Notes: generated by a model from the sequence alone, not told the origin. DNA of 64,000 nt from Pyrinomonadaceae bacterium MAG19_C2-C3 (GCA_024330265.1 JANDLT010000013.1:1-64000); one strand, 5' to 3'. Numbered from the stretch's first letter, positions 20,654 through 29,557 are shown. Numbers and translations: made by a program.

Positions 20654-22987
20654 TTATTTTCCGAGTTCGGCGAGCATAATGCTGCTGGCGTTCTGGTCGT
20701 TTTGGGCGTAGAGAATTGTTTTGCCGTCCGCCGATACGCTCAAGCCGGAGAAAACCCAGACGGGCGGTTTTTCGGTTTGCGCGATTTCTTTTAATTGGCG
20801 AATCTTAAAATCGTAAAATTTAATTTTATACGGCGTGGCGGCTGTTCGGGCGACGAAATAGATGCCCTCGCGGGTTATTGTCCACGCACGCCAGTAACCG
20901 GCTTCGGCGAGTTCGGGGACGGCATTTTCCTCGCCGCCGTCGGACGGGACGCGCCACAATCCGGTCGCGCCTTCGGCTTTCGAGAAATAAAGCTCCGCGC
21001 CGTCGGGCGACTCGAACGATTCGCGTCCGCCTTGTTTTGTAATTTGAATTGCGTCGCCGCCCGCGGCGGGCATTTTCCAGATTTGCTCGTCGCCGCCGCG
21101 ATTCGAGGCGAAATAAATCGAATTGCCGTCCGCGCTCCACGACGGCATAAAATCGAACGAATCCGATTCGGTCAAACGACGAATCGCGCCGCCGTCCGCC
21201 GGGACGACGAAAATATCGCCATTGCCCGACACTTGCGCGTCGAACGCGACGAAACAATTGTCGGGCGAAAAGCGTGGGCTTCCGGTCGGCGCATCTTCCA
21301 AATCGGTCAGTTGTCTCGCGTTTGAACCGTCCGCGTCGGCTATCCAGATGTCGTAATTCGTCGTCCGGTCTGAAGCGAAAACGACGCGAGTTCCGTCGGG
21401 CGAAAAATGCGGGCTGTTGTCGTTGCGGCTCGATTTGATGAAGGGATGAGGGCGGAGGGATGAGGGATGAATAGAGCCGGTTTTGACCGTATTTTTTTCA
21501 TCCCTCATCCCTCCGCCCTCATCCCTCTGAAGCCGCCAGATGTTCATGTCCTGCGAACTTTCGACAAAAGCGATTGTTCGTCCGTCAGGCGCGACGGTCG
21601 GGTTTGCCGGATTTTTGCCGCCCGTCGCAATCAATTCCGGTTCGCCGCCGCCGGTCGCCGCCATTTGCCACAATTTGGTCTCGCTGCCTTTGCCGCGCCG
21701 TGAGGCGAAAACGATTTTTGTGCCGTCCGCGTTCCAAGCCGCGCCGGTAATCTCGGTTTTATCAAAAGTCAGTTGGCGCGCATCGCCGCCCGCCGACGAA
21801 ACGACGAAAAGTTCCTGCACGATTGAACCGAAGCTGCGAACGAAAACGATTGATTTGCCGTCGGGCGAGAATTTCGGTTTGTCGTCCGCCGCGTATTCGG
21901 GCGGCGCGGTCAAACGCCGTTTCTCGCCCGTTTCGACTGTGACCAGAAAAATGCCGGTTTGCTCGCCGCTCGTGTCGCCGTTGTCCACCGCCAGCGTTTT
22001 GCCGTCGGGCGAAAACGAAACGCCCGAAAGAGTCGGACGCAAATCGCAGATTTTCCTCTCCGCGCCGCCCAGAGCCGGAATCAGCATAAGCTCGCTGTGC
22101 GTGGCAAACGTGCGGACAAAAGCCAGATGCAAACCGTCGGGCGAAAACGTCGGATTCAAATCGTTCGTTTCGTGTTTCGTCAAGCGGACGGGTTCGCCCG
22201 CGCCGACGAGCTTGACGTAAATATCAAAATTTCTCACTTCGTCGCCGCCGTTCCACGAAAAAGCAATCTGTCGTCCGTCGGGCGAAAAAGCGGGCGTGTC
22301 TTCGTGTCCCGCCGCGCCCGTCAGCGGCACGATTTTCGCGGCGAAAATCGTGCGCGGTGCGGATTGACGGAAAAAATTTTGATAAACGGTGAAAGCGATT
22401 GCCGCGATTGCGACAACGCCGAACGTGAGCGCGAGCCACAATTTCTTGTCAGAACCGCCTGCGGTAGCGGGCGGGTAACTGGAAGGATGAAGGATGAGGG
22501 ATGAGGGATGAACAAAACCATCTTTGGCGATATTTTTTTCATCCCTCTGCCCTCTGCCCTCATCCCTCAAAAGCCCGCCCGCTACCGCAGGCGGTTCTGA
22601 CAGCGAGATGGTTTCTTCGACGCGAATGTGTTGAACGGTTTGTTCTTCGATTATCAAATCGGGCGCGTCGCGTGCCGTGACCTGAGCCGCGAAACGATAG
22701 CCGAATTTCGGGACGGTTTCGATAAATTTTTCGCCGCCGAGTTTTTTCCGCAGCCATGAGACGTTGCGCGTCAGCGTCTCTTCATTGATGAAAGTATCCT
22801 TCCACACCGCGTCGAGTAGCGCGTCTTTGGCGACGACATCTCCGGCGTGTTCAATCAGCACCAGCAACACTTCAAACTCTTTCGGCGTGAGCGAAACGGT
22901 TTCGCCGCCGTCGCGGACGAGAAAATGATTTTGCGTGTCCAGACGGAACGCGCCGAAATCGTAAAACCGCCGTCTTTGCATGTCCAT
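20654..22987 (-). CDS. Winged-helix regulator fused to a membrane helix and TolB-like propeller, with two in-frame palindromic inserts
   Basis: 777 residues. The N-terminal OmpR/PhoB-type winged helix (about 8-105) shows SLTPKEFEVLLVLIEHAG and NVSWLRKKLGG, with the wing FGYRFAAQV. A single transmembrane helix follows at about 187-207 (LWLALTFGVVAIAAIAFTV), then WD40/PD40 blades with repeated FSPDGRQIAF-type motifs to the end. This CadC-like plan, DNA binding inside and a sensor outside, is very common in Acidobacteria. The linker before the helix (about residues 130-180) and the loop near residues 488-516 are encoded by palindromic repeats at 22448-22601 and 21441-21527 that keep the frame open. 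Divergent from the small gene at 23113. Confidence 0.9.
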   Translation of the reverse strand: MDMQRRRFYDFGAFRLDTQNHFLVRDGGETVSLTPKEFEVLLVLIEHAGDVVAKDALLDAVWKDTFINEETLTRNVSWLRKKLGGEKFIETVPKFGYRFAAQVTARDAPDLIIEEQTVQHIRVEETISLSEPPAVAGGLLRDEGRGQRDEKNIAKDGFVHPSSLILHPSSYPPATAGGSDKKLWLALTFGVVAIAAIAFTVYQNFFRQSAPRTIFAAKIVPLTGAAGHEDTPAFSPDGRQIAFSWNGGDEVRNFDIYVKLVGAGEPVRLTKHETNDLNPTFSPDGLHLAFVRTFATHSELMLIPALGGAERKICDLRPTLSGVSFSPDGKTLAVDNGDTSGEQTGIFLVTVETGEKRRLTAPPEYAADDKPKFSPDGKSIVFVRSFGSIVQELFVVSSAGGDARQLTFDKTEITGAAWNADGTKIVFASRRGKGSETKLWQMAATGGGEPELIATGGKNPANPTVAPDGRTIAFVESSQDMNIWRLQRDEGGGMRDEKNTVKTGSIHPSSLRPHPFIKSSRNDNSPHFSPDGTRVVFASDRTTNYDIWIADADGSNARQLTDLEDAPTGSPRFSPDNCFVAFDAQVSGNGDIFVVPADGGAIRRLTESDSFDFMPSWSADGNSIYFASNRGGDEQIWKMPAAGGDAIQITKQGGRESFESPDGAELYFSKAEGATGLWRVPSDGGEENAVPELAEAGYWRAWTITREGIYFVARTAATPYKIKFYDFKIRQLKEIAQTEKPPVWVFSGLSVSADGKTILYAQNDQNASSIMLAELGK
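21441..21527. repeat. Heptamer-armed palindrome inside the propeller coding region
   Basis: The left arm (21441-21471) is built of AGGGATG/AGGGCGG heptamers and the right arm (21497-21527) of CATCCCT/CCGCCCT. The spacer is 25 bases. The whole is 87 bases, so 29 codons, and adds a charged loop (RDEGGGMRDEK...) between two propeller blades without breaking the frame. Confidence 0.85.
22448..22601. repeat. Nested palindrome inside the winged-helix/propeller gene
   Basis: The outer arms are 28 bases and perfectly complementary (22448-22475 and 22574-22601, core GCCTGCGGTAGCGGGC). They are translated as PPAVAGG and PPATAGG. Inside is a heptamer palindrome of the GGATGAG type (22481-22512 and 22539-22568) like that at 21441. 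The frame stays open throughout, so the element is read as part of the cytoplasmic linker. Confidence 0.88.
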
Positions 22988-23112
22988 CGCCGTATCCGAA
23001 ATTTATCCGAAAAATCTCCGCGTTTTTTCAGGACTCTGTTGATTGAAGTTTGTAGGTTCGTCGCCAGCGCAAGAAAACACATTGAAGCAGATGTAATTTT
23101 AACCGAGAACAA

Positions 23113-23406
23113 ATGGAAATCAAACGCACCACCGAGATTTTTGTCGAAACCAACCGGCGATTCGTCATTCGCCAGTCGGAATCCGGCGAACAAATTATTT
23201 GCCCAAACTGTTGCGAACCGATGCTTGCGGCAGAAGCGATAGCAGCGGTGTTCGGCATCAGCCGCCGCGCCGTCTACCGGCTTATCGAAACCGAAACGGC
23301 GCATTTTGCCGAAACCGAAACGGGTGCGGTGATGATTTGCCCGTCGTCGCTCGCGGCGTTCTTTGGCAACGACGCGAAGCAACTGCCCGGCGCGAACGGC
23401 GAATAA
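23113..23406 (+). CDS. Small HTH-like protein with Cys pair
   Basis: 97 residues. The middle holds a helix-turn-helix-like segment ([18 protein letters not shown]) of the kind seen in excisionase or MerR-type small DNA-binding proteins. Just before it is CPNCC, which with later Cys could bind metal. It is transcribed divergently from the winged-helix/propeller gene and lies upstream of a run of secreted proteins, so it may act locally as a regulator; that is inference. The start at 23113 has only GAGAAC before it. Confidence 0.6.
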   Translation: MEIKRTTEIFVETNRRFVIRQSESGEQIICPNCCEPMLAAEAIAAVFGISRRAVYRLIETETAHFAETETGAVMICPSSLAAFFGNDAKQLPGANGE

Positions 23407-23476
23407 TTTGTCCGCCGCCCGCCGCCAGCGGATTGCTCGTCGGTTGCATCACGACCAGCCCGATAGCTTAACAACG

Positions 23477-23536
23477 CCTCGCTCATTAAACCCCCGCTGC
23501 CAGCCACGCTGTCAGCCACCGATGAGGAGAAATTCA
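23477..23536 (+). promoter_or_regulatory. Duplicated leader, copy 1
   Basis: About 60 bases directly before the collagen-like gene match, with four substitutions or so, the 60 bases directly before the next gene (24415-24474). The shared blocks are CCTCGCTCATTAAACCCCCG, CAGCCACGCTGTCAGCCA and TGATGAGGAG/CGATGAGGAG, the last being the ribosome site. The start codons align exactly. Confidence 0.75.
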
Positions 23537-24322
23537 ATGACCACCAGAAGCATTCGCCATCTCGTTGTTTTATTCGTCGCCTCCATGCTTTGCGTCACCA
23601 CCGCCGCCGCGCAGGAACAGTTCGCGGTGCAAGAACAAGGCATCGCGCCGAAAGTCGCCAAAGACTCGACCATGCCGATCATCCACCGCGCCACCGTTGA
23701 TTCCACCACCAATCAGATCACGGTTGAAGGCGTCAACTTCGGCGATACGTCCATCCTCGAAATCGAAGGCATCATCTTGACACTCGTGAGCCACACGCCG
23801 ACGCATCTGGTGGCGCAGTTACCCGAAGGTCTGCCGCCCGCCAGTTATCTGCTCAAGGTGATTGCCAGCAGCAACCCCGACTCGAAGAAGAAAGTCCTCT
23901 TTGAAGTCGCCATCGGCGCGGTCGGTCCACAGGGCGCGACGGGAGCGCAAGGATTGCAAGGCGCAACCGGACCAACCGGTCCGCAGGGACAGACGGGAGC
24001 CACCGGTGCGAGTGGTCCGCAAGGGCTACAGGGATTGCCCGGAATCACCGGCATTCGGACGGTTTTCTCCGGTCAAGTTACTCTTAACCCGAACAGTACC
24101 GTTAGAGTTCAACTGGTTTGTAATTCCAGTGAGATCCCCATCAGCGGTGGGTTCGTGATGCTCGACCACAACACTGCCAGCCTAGCCTTCGCCGACCGGT
24201 TCTTGTACGTGTCGAATGGTCCCGTTGCGAGCGACCCCAGAAGATGGATAACTATCATTCGCAACATGAGCGGCAGTACGGGAGTCGGCAACTTTTACGT
24301 CATCTGTGCGGCGCGCCCATAG
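23537..24322 (+). CDS. Secreted collagen-like protein with IPT/TIG-type domain
   Basis: 261 residues from the ATG at 23537 with GAGGAGA before it. A longer upstream frame is not used. Signal peptide ([18 protein letters not shown]). An IPT/TIG-like Ig domain follows (about 48-125; [31 protein letters not shown]), then about 15 Gly-x-y triplets ([16 protein letters not shown] onward) that would form a collagen triple helix, and a C-terminal globular domain of about 85 residues that may trimerise. It is a likely surface fibre. It shares a duplicated leader with the next gene, so the two may be regulated together. Confidence 0.85.
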   Translation: MTTRSIRHLVVLFVASMLCVTTAAAQEQFAVQEQGIAPKVAKDSTMPIIHRATVDSTTNQITVEGVNFGDTSILEIEGIILTLVSHTPTHLVAQLPEGLPPASYLLKVIASSNPDSKKKVLFEVAIGAVGPQGATGAQGLQGATGPTGPQGQTGATGASGPQGLQGLPGITGIRTVFSGQVTLNPNSTVRVQLVCNSSEIPISGGFVMLDHNTASLAFADRFLYVSNGPVASDPRRWITIIRNMSGSTGVGNFYVICAARP

Positions 24323-24414
24323 TCCACATCAGCCTTTGCTGCTCCTTTCCGGGCAACATGCCGGTTTCGCGCCCGCGTTCGCGCCTTTGTAAGTGAAGGC
24401 AGTTAAGCCCAACA

Positions 24415-24474
24415 CCTCGCTCATTAAACCCCCGCTGGCAGCCACGCTGTCAGCCACTGATGAGGAGCAAATCA
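24415..24474 (+). promoter_or_regulatory. Duplicated leader, copy 2
   Basis: The second copy of the leader described at 23477, ending in TGATGAGGAGCAA before the ATG at 24475. It shows that two adjacent secreted-protein genes carry near-identical 5' untranslated regions. Confidence 0.75.
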
Positions 24475-26154
24475 ATGACCAACCAACGACACAGCTTTTT
24501 CGCCGCCATTGTGTTTTGCGCTCTGGCATTTTTCGGCGCGACCGTGCAAGCGCAAACGAGTGGTTTTACCTATCAGGGACGCTTTTCCGATTCCACCGTC
24601 GCGCAGCCGACCAATGGGACTTATGAAATGGAGTTCGCCTTGTTCGACGCGGCGACGGGCGGAACGCAAATCGGCATGGAGATTGATAATCCGAACGTGC
24701 AGGTGACAAACGGCATTTTCACCGTCCAACTCGATTTCGGCGCGGCGGCGTTTGCCGACGGCGGAGCGCGGTTTTTGCAAATCTCCGCCCGCCGAAATTC
24801 AAATGAAGCGTGCATCACGTTGACGCCGCGCCAGCCGATAACATCCGCGCCTTACGCGATTCGTTCGCAGAACGCGGCGACGGCGGAGACGGCGACTAAT
24901 GCGACACAGCTTGGCGGAGTTAACGCAAACCAATTTATCCAAGAAGGCGACACGCGATTGAGCGATTCGAGACCGTCGAGCAGCGTCAATTTTAGCACGG
25001 CTCAACTGAGCGGCGTTGTTCCGATTAACAGAGGCGGGACGGGTTCGGCGACACAGAATTTTGTTGATTTGACGACGGCGCAGACCATCGCGGGCAACAA
25101 GACTTTTTCGGGGACGCTTTCGGGCGGCACGGTCAACGCCGTGACGCAATTCAACATCAGCGGCAACCGGGTTTTAGGCGTTTCGGGAATTACCTCGCTG
25201 TTATCAAACACCTTTGTCGGAATTAGCACAGGCAACTCTTCTAGTATCAATAATACATTTGTCGGATTTAGAGCCGGCGACGCAGCCACAAATGGCGGGA
25301 ATAACTCCTTCTTCGGAGCGTCTGCGGGTTCTCTCAACACAACAGGCGGCGCCAACTCCTTCTTTGGAAGAGATGCCGGAAACACCAATGTATCGGGCAA
25401 CAGCAATACCATCATCAGTCATGATGCCGATGTCGGCAGCGGTAATCTCTCCTTCGCCACCGCCGTCGGCGCGGGCGCGGTCGTTTCGACAAGCAATACG
25501 ATTCAACTCGGCAGAACCACCGGCAACGACCGGGTTTTGATTCCCGGACAACTATCGTCAACCGGACAAATCATCGCGGGTGGCGGCATTGCCCTGAACG
25601 CTACTGATATTCGTCTGTTCGGGGCAACCGATACGAATCACATTTTCAGCTACGAGGCGGGTTTTAACGGCATCTTGTCGCGCTCGTTCGAGTTTCAATG
25701 GCGGCGGTTCAATAACGGCGGAAATACTCTGATGATTTTGGCGAACAACGGTGTGTTGACGACCATCGGCGGTTTCCAGCAAAGCTCCGATGCCCGCTAC
25801 AAAACCGATGTCCAAACTTTCGGCAACGCGCTCGATACGATTCGACGCTTGCGCGGCGTAACTTTTAATTGGAAACCCGAATTGCAAAAAGATTCCCGTT
25901 TGCAAATCGGCTTTATCGCGCAGGAAGTCGAAGCGGTTTTGCCCGAACTCGTGACGACGGATGAAAACGGCTACAAATCGGTCAGCTACGCCAACGCCGT
26001 GCCGGTTTTGGTCGAAGCCGTCAAACAACAGCAGGAGCAAATCGAACAATTCCAAAACCAAATCAAACAACACCAACTCGTGATTGACGGTTTGCGAAAA
26101 CTCGTCTGTTCACAAAACCCGCAAGCGGAAGTTTGCCAACAAGGAGACAAGTAG
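24475..26154 (+). CDS. Secreted beta-rich fibre protein with C-terminal S74 chaperone domain
   Basis: 559 residues. Signal peptide (FAAIVFCALAFFGATVQAQ), then a domain starting FTYQGRFSDSTVAQPTNGTYE seen in many acidobacterial and planctomycete surface proteins (start only quoted in part here). A Ser/Asn/Gly-rich repeat follows (about 245-330; NNTFVGFRAG, NNSFFGASAG, ANSFFGRDAG) typical of trimeric beta structures. The C-terminus is an intramolecular chaperone of the peptidase S74 type: SSDARYKTDV, LRGVTFNWK, IGFIAQEVEAVLPELV, then a coiled coil. Such domains cleave themselves off after folding a trimeric fibre. The next gene starts immediately at the stop. Confidence 0.82.
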   Translation: MTNQRHSFFAAIVFCALAFFGATVQAQTSGFTYQGRFSDSTVAQPTNGTYEMEFALFDAATGGTQIGMEIDNPNVQVTNGIFTVQLDFGAAAFADGGARFLQISARRNSNEACITLTPRQPITSAPYAIRSQNAATAETATNATQLGGVNANQFIQEGDTRLSDSRPSSSVNFSTAQLSGVVPINRGGTGSATQNFVDLTTAQTIAGNKTFSGTLSGGTVNAVTQFNISGNRVLGVSGITSLLSNTFVGISTGNSSSINNTFVGFRAGDAATNGGNNSFFGASAGSLNTTGGANSFFGRDAGNTNVSGNSNTIISHDADVGSGNLSFATAVGAGAVVSTSNTIQLGRTTGNDRVLIPGQLSSTGQIIAGGGIALNATDIRLFGATDTNHIFSYEAGFNGILSRSFEFQWRRFNNGGNTLMILANNGVLTTIGGFQQSSDARYKTDVQTFGNALDTIRRLRGVTFNWKPELQKDSRLQIGFIAQEVEAVLPELVTTDENGYKSVSYANAVPVLVEAVKQQQEQIEQFQNQIKQHQLVIDGLRKLVCSQNPQAEVCQQGDK

Positions 26155-26736
26155 ATGAAACAACTAATTACCATTCTGCTCGTCGTGCTGACGTGCGGCT
26201 CGGTCGCCCACGCGCAAGTGGCGAGCAATCCGCCCTACACGCTCGACCAATCCGTCATCGCCGGGGGCGGCGGCACAAGCACCGGCATGGACACCGCGAC
26301 GGGCGGCACGCTCACCCTTGACGGCGCGCTTGGGCAGCCGGCAGCCGGAACCACTTCGCGCGGCGCAAACCTTGCGCTCACCAGCGGCTTCTTCACCGCC
26401 GCGCCCGTCATCATCCCGACGGCGGCGACCGCCTTCATCTCCGGGCAAGTCATCCGCATTGACGGACGCCCGCTCTCCGGCGTGCGTCTCTCGCTGACGG
26501 GCGGCGCGCTACAGACGCCCGTCACCACCGTCACCGACCGTGAAGGCAACTTCACCTTCCCCGACCTCGAACTTAACGTCATTTACCTCATCAACGCGAC
26601 GCGCAAGAATTTCAGCTTCACGGCGGCAACCACCTCGACGCAGACGCACGCCATCAGCCTGGTCGGCGACCAGCCGGGCGTCATCTTCATCGGCACGCCG
26701 CGCGGTCGCACTTTCGGCGGGCGCGTGCGGCAGTAA
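26155..26736 (+). CDS. Secreted protein with carboxypeptidase-regulatory-like domain
   Basis: 193 residues. The ATG directly follows the stop of the S74 gene, so translation is coupled. Signal peptide (ITILLVVLTCGSVAHAQ). The middle is Gly/Thr-rich (SVIAGGGGTSTGMDTATGG), a pattern seen in secreted proteins. The last 100 residues are a carboxypeptidase-regulatory-like beta sandwich (ISGQVIRIDGRPLSGVRLSL, TDREGNFTFPDL). The chain ends in a basic tail (RGRTFGGRVRQ) that resembles the end of the giant protease at 32319-37361. Probably a cell-surface accessory of the two genes before it. Confidence 0.75.
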   Translation: MKQLITILLVVLTCGSVAHAQVASNPPYTLDQSVIAGGGGTSTGMDTATGGTLTLDGALGQPAAGTTSRGANLALTSGFFTAAPVIIPTAATAFISGQVIRIDGRPLSGVRLSLTGGALQTPVTTVTDREGNFTFPDLELNVIYLINATRKNFSFTAATTSTQTHAISLVGDQPGVIFIGTPRGRTFGGRVRQ

Positions 26737-26740
26737 GAAA

Positions 26741-26813
26741 AAGTAGGAAGGCGGAAGGCGGAAGGATGAAGTGAAGACATCTGTCTTTGTTTCATCCTTC
26801 CGCCTTCCTACTT
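26741..26813. repeat. Heptamer-armed palindrome after the carboxypeptidase-like gene
   Basis: AAGTAGGAAGGCGGAAGG...GGATGAA pairs with TTCATCC...CCTTCCTACTT around a 20-base spacer. It starts 5 bases after the stop. A further degenerate run of TTTACCA heptamers lies at 26905-26933. The rest of the 247-base gap to nfeD has no gene. Confidence 0.8.
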
Positions 26814-26983
26814 TGCTTCGTCCGCTATCGCCCTTCTGACTCTTGTTGCACTTTCTTTGTCAACTGCGTAACTTCTAAGCAGATTGAAAAACACCGGCGC
26901 GTCCATTTACTATTTACCATTTACCATTTACTTCCGTTTCATAAGACGCTTTCTTAAAAGCACATCACAAACTTGAGACTCGT

Positions 26984-27550
26984 ATGACCGCTCTCTCCGT
27001 CTTCCTCATCATCGCCGCCGTCGGCTTCGGCTTCCTCGTCGTCTCGCTCGTCTTCGGCGAAATCTTCGAGTTGCTCGGCTTCGATTTACATACCGGCGAC
27101 TTCGGTGCGGCGGACGCGGGACACGGTTTTATAGATTCGCGCGTCGTCAGTGTCTTCGTGACGGCGTTCGGCGGCTTCGGTGCCATCGGCGTGTGGTCGG
27201 GCATGAACACGTTGGCAAGTTCAATGCTCGGCGTCGCGGGCGGCGTCGTACTCGCCCTTGTCGTGTCGTTGTTCGGCAAGTTTCTCTTGAGTCAACAAGC
27301 GTCGAGTTCGGTGAGCAGCAAACAACTCGTCGGGCGCACGGCGCAAGTCGTGGTGACGATTCCGGCGGGCGGCGTCGGGCAGATAAGTTGCCGCATCGGT
27401 GAGGAGCGTCTGGAGCGACTCGCGCGCACCGCCGACGGAGTTGAACTCAAACACGGCGCGCTCGTCCGCATTGACGACATCGCCGGAGATTCGATCATCG
27501 TCAGTCCACACTCTGCTTCGACGGACGTGACTTTCCGCACGCCGAATTAA
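26984..27550 (+). CDS. NfeD-like membrane protein (flotillin partner)
   Basis: 188 residues. One N-terminal helix (SVFLIIAAVGFGFLVVSLVF), two further hydrophobic stretches (about 44-65 and 73-100), and a C-terminal OB-fold of about 80 residues (LVGRTAQVVVTIPAGGVGQISC, quoted in part). This is the short NfeD plan without protease domain. NfeD genes sit next to flotillin genes in many bacteria, and here the flotillin-like gene is next on the same strand. It probably helps build or anchor the flotillin membrane domain. Confidence 0.8.
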   Translation: MTALSVFLIIAAVGFGFLVVSLVFGEIFELLGFDLHTGDFGAADAGHGFIDSRVVSVFVTAFGGFGAIGVWSGMNTLASSMLGVAGGVVLALVVSLFGKFLLSQQASSSVSSKQLVGRTAQVVVTIPAGGVGQISCRIGEERLERLARTADGVELKHGALVRIDDIAGDSIIVSPHSASTDVTFRTPN

Positions 27551-27585
27551 CGAACACGGGTTTGCGCTTCGTCATAAATTTACAT

Positions 27586-27822
27586 TAGACATCTTGCTAA
27601 AGCCGTCAGTCGTTTTTGTCCCGTCAGGGACACTGTGACAATAGCCCGGCGATTCATCGCTGGGAGAGCGTTGAGATTAAAAGCAGAGTCCCGTCAGGGA
27701 CGGCTGAATGGGGCTTTCAATTGTCCCTACGGGACAAGATATATCGCTCACATCGTTCCCGGCGATGAATCGCCGGGCTACTATCAAACGTCCCTGACGG
27801 GACGACTTTTGCAAGAGGTCTA
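27586..27822. repeat. Palindromic element family C (GTCCCGTCAGGGAC)
   Basis: The ends are inverted (TAGACATCTTGC at left; GCAAGAGGTCTA at right). Inside, GTCCCGTCAGGGAC occurs twice, GTCCCTGACGGGAC once and GTCCCTACGGGAC once, all palindromes. Two hairpins have TTCA and TGAA loops: AGCCCGGCGA TTCA TCGCTGGG (27643-27664) and CCCGGCGA TGAA TCGCCGGG (27758-27777). It fills the 360-base gap between nfeD and the flotillin gene. Confidence 0.85.
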
Positions 27823-27910
27823 TTGAACAGACGCGCCATTTCGCGTGCCTCAAATCTTTAACTTAACCCCGAATCCCGCTTGAATTTCAAGCCGCAAGGA
27901 GATACTCCCG

Positions 27911-29557
27911 ATGAATCTCGAAGTGCTGTTTATTCCCGTCGTCGTCCTCGTCGTGTTGCTCGCAGTGCTGTTCGCTCTGTGGTTGCTTTCGCGCAACTAC
28001 ATCAAGGTTCCGCCGAACCAAGCCGCCGTGATTTCCGGTCGCTCGCGCAAACTCGCGGACGGCACATCGGTCGGCTATCGCCTCGTGCGCGGCGGTGCGA
28101 CGCTGATTCTGCCGTTTCTCGAAAAGGTGGATTACCTCGCCTTGAACGTCCTGACCGTGCCGCTTGCGACATCGCGCGCTTACACCGTGCAGGGCGTTCC
28201 GGTGTCGGTCAAAGCCGTCGCCAACGTCAAAATCAAAGGCGACGACGAATCATTGCGCGCCGCCGCCGAACGCTTCTTAGGGATGCGTCCAGAGGAATTT
28301 CACCAACTCGTTTTTCAAACTCTGGAAGGTCACTTGCGCGCGATTTTAGGCACGCTCACGGTCGAAGAAATCAACAACGACCGTCAGAGTTTCGCGCAAA
28401 AACTGGCGAGTGAAGCGGCGAGTGATCTTGAAAAAATGGGCATCGGTCTCGACGCGCTGACGATTCAAGAAATCAGCGACGACGAAGGCTACTTGGACGC
28501 GCTCGGCAAACGCCGCACGGCGGAAGTCCAACGCGACGCGGAAATCGGTAAAGCCGAAGCCCTGCGCGATTCAAAAATCAAGTCTGCACTTGCCATGCAG
28601 GAAGGCGAAAAGGTACGGCTCAATTCCGAAGCCGACATCGCACTTTCAACCCGTGAGGCGATGGTTAAAAAAGCGCAGTACGACGCCGAGACTTCCAAAG
28701 AGCGCGCGACCGCCGACCAAGCCGGACCGCTCGCCGAAGCGAAGGCACGTCAAGCCGTGACCGCCGAAGAAGTCCGCATCGAAATGATTCGCACGCAAGA
28801 GCAAATCGCCGTCCAAGAGCAAGAAGTTTTGCGCCGCGAAAAAGAACTCGAAGCCAAAGTCATCAAGCAGGCGGAAGCCGAACGCCGCGCCGCCGTGCTT
28901 CGCGCGCAAGGCGAACAGGAAGCCAGCGTGCTTGCCGCCGAAGGACGCAAGCGCGCGGTCATCGTCACCGCCGAAGCCGAAAGCGAAAAACTACAGCGCG
29001 AAGGGCAGGGACGCGCGGCGGCGGTCGAAGCCGAAGGGCGTGCGGAAGCCGGACGTATCTCCGCCATCGGTCGCGCCGAAGCCGACAAGATTGAGGCGCA
29101 AGGTTTGGCGACCGCCAAAGCCGTCGAAGCGCAAGGTCTCGCCGAAGCCGCCGCGATTCTCAAAAAGGCGGAAGCGTGGCGCGAGTTCGACGATGCCGCG
29201 CGCCTGCAAACGATTTTGGAAAAATTGCCCGCCATCATTCAATCAACCGCGCCCGCCCTGCGTGCCATCGCCGAACCGATGAGCGGCATTGATAAAATCG
29301 TGATGATTGACCACGGCGGCAATGGAAACGGCGACGCGGGCAAGAACCCTATCAACCGCTTCATCGCCACGACACCGACGCTCATCTTCGATTTGCTTCA
29401 ACAACTACAAGCGATGGGCTTGAATCTGCCCGACCTGCTCGCGCAACTCGGTGTCAAAGCGACGCCCGAACAGTTGAAAGCACTCACGCCCAACGAGACG
29501 CAGAACGGGCATGAGCGCGTATTGGATATTGACGTTGAGACGGCGAAGAAAAAGTAG
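27911..29557 (+). CDS. Flotillin-like SPFH-domain protein (YqiK/FloT type)
   Basis: 548 residues. An N-terminal membrane anchor (about 5-28), an SPFH/Band 7 domain (about 30-200; KVPPNQAAVISGR, LEKMGIGLDALTIQEISD), then a very long Glu/Ala-rich coiled coil (about 210-430, many EA and AEG repeats) and a C-terminal tail of about 110 residues for oligomer contacts. Flotillins organise membrane microdomains in the inner membrane. The pairing with NfeD upstream supports this. The ribosome site AAGGAGAT precedes the ATG. Confidence 0.9.
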   Translation: MNLEVLFIPVVVLVVLLAVLFALWLLSRNYIKVPPNQAAVISGRSRKLADGTSVGYRLVRGGATLILPFLEKVDYLALNVLTVPLATSRAYTVQGVPVSVKAVANVKIKGDDESLRAAAERFLGMRPEEFHQLVFQTLEGHLRAILGTLTVEEINNDRQSFAQKLASEAASDLEKMGIGLDALTIQEISDDEGYLDALGKRRTAEVQRDAEIGKAEALRDSKIKSALAMQEGEKVRLNSEADIALSTREAMVKKAQYDAETSKERATADQAGPLAEAKARQAVTAEEVRIEMIRTQEQIAVQEQEVLRREKELEAKVIKQAEAERRAAVLRAQGEQEASVLAAEGRKRAVIVTAEAESEKLQREGQGRAAAVEAEGRAEAGRISAIGRAEADKIEAQGLATAKAVEAQGLAEAAAILKKAEAWREFDDAARLQTILEKLPAIIQSTAPALRAIAEPMSGIDKIVMIDHGGNGNGDAGKNPINRFIATTPTLIFDLLQQLQAMGLNLPDLLAQLGVKATPEQLKALTPNETQNGHERVLDIDVETAKKK

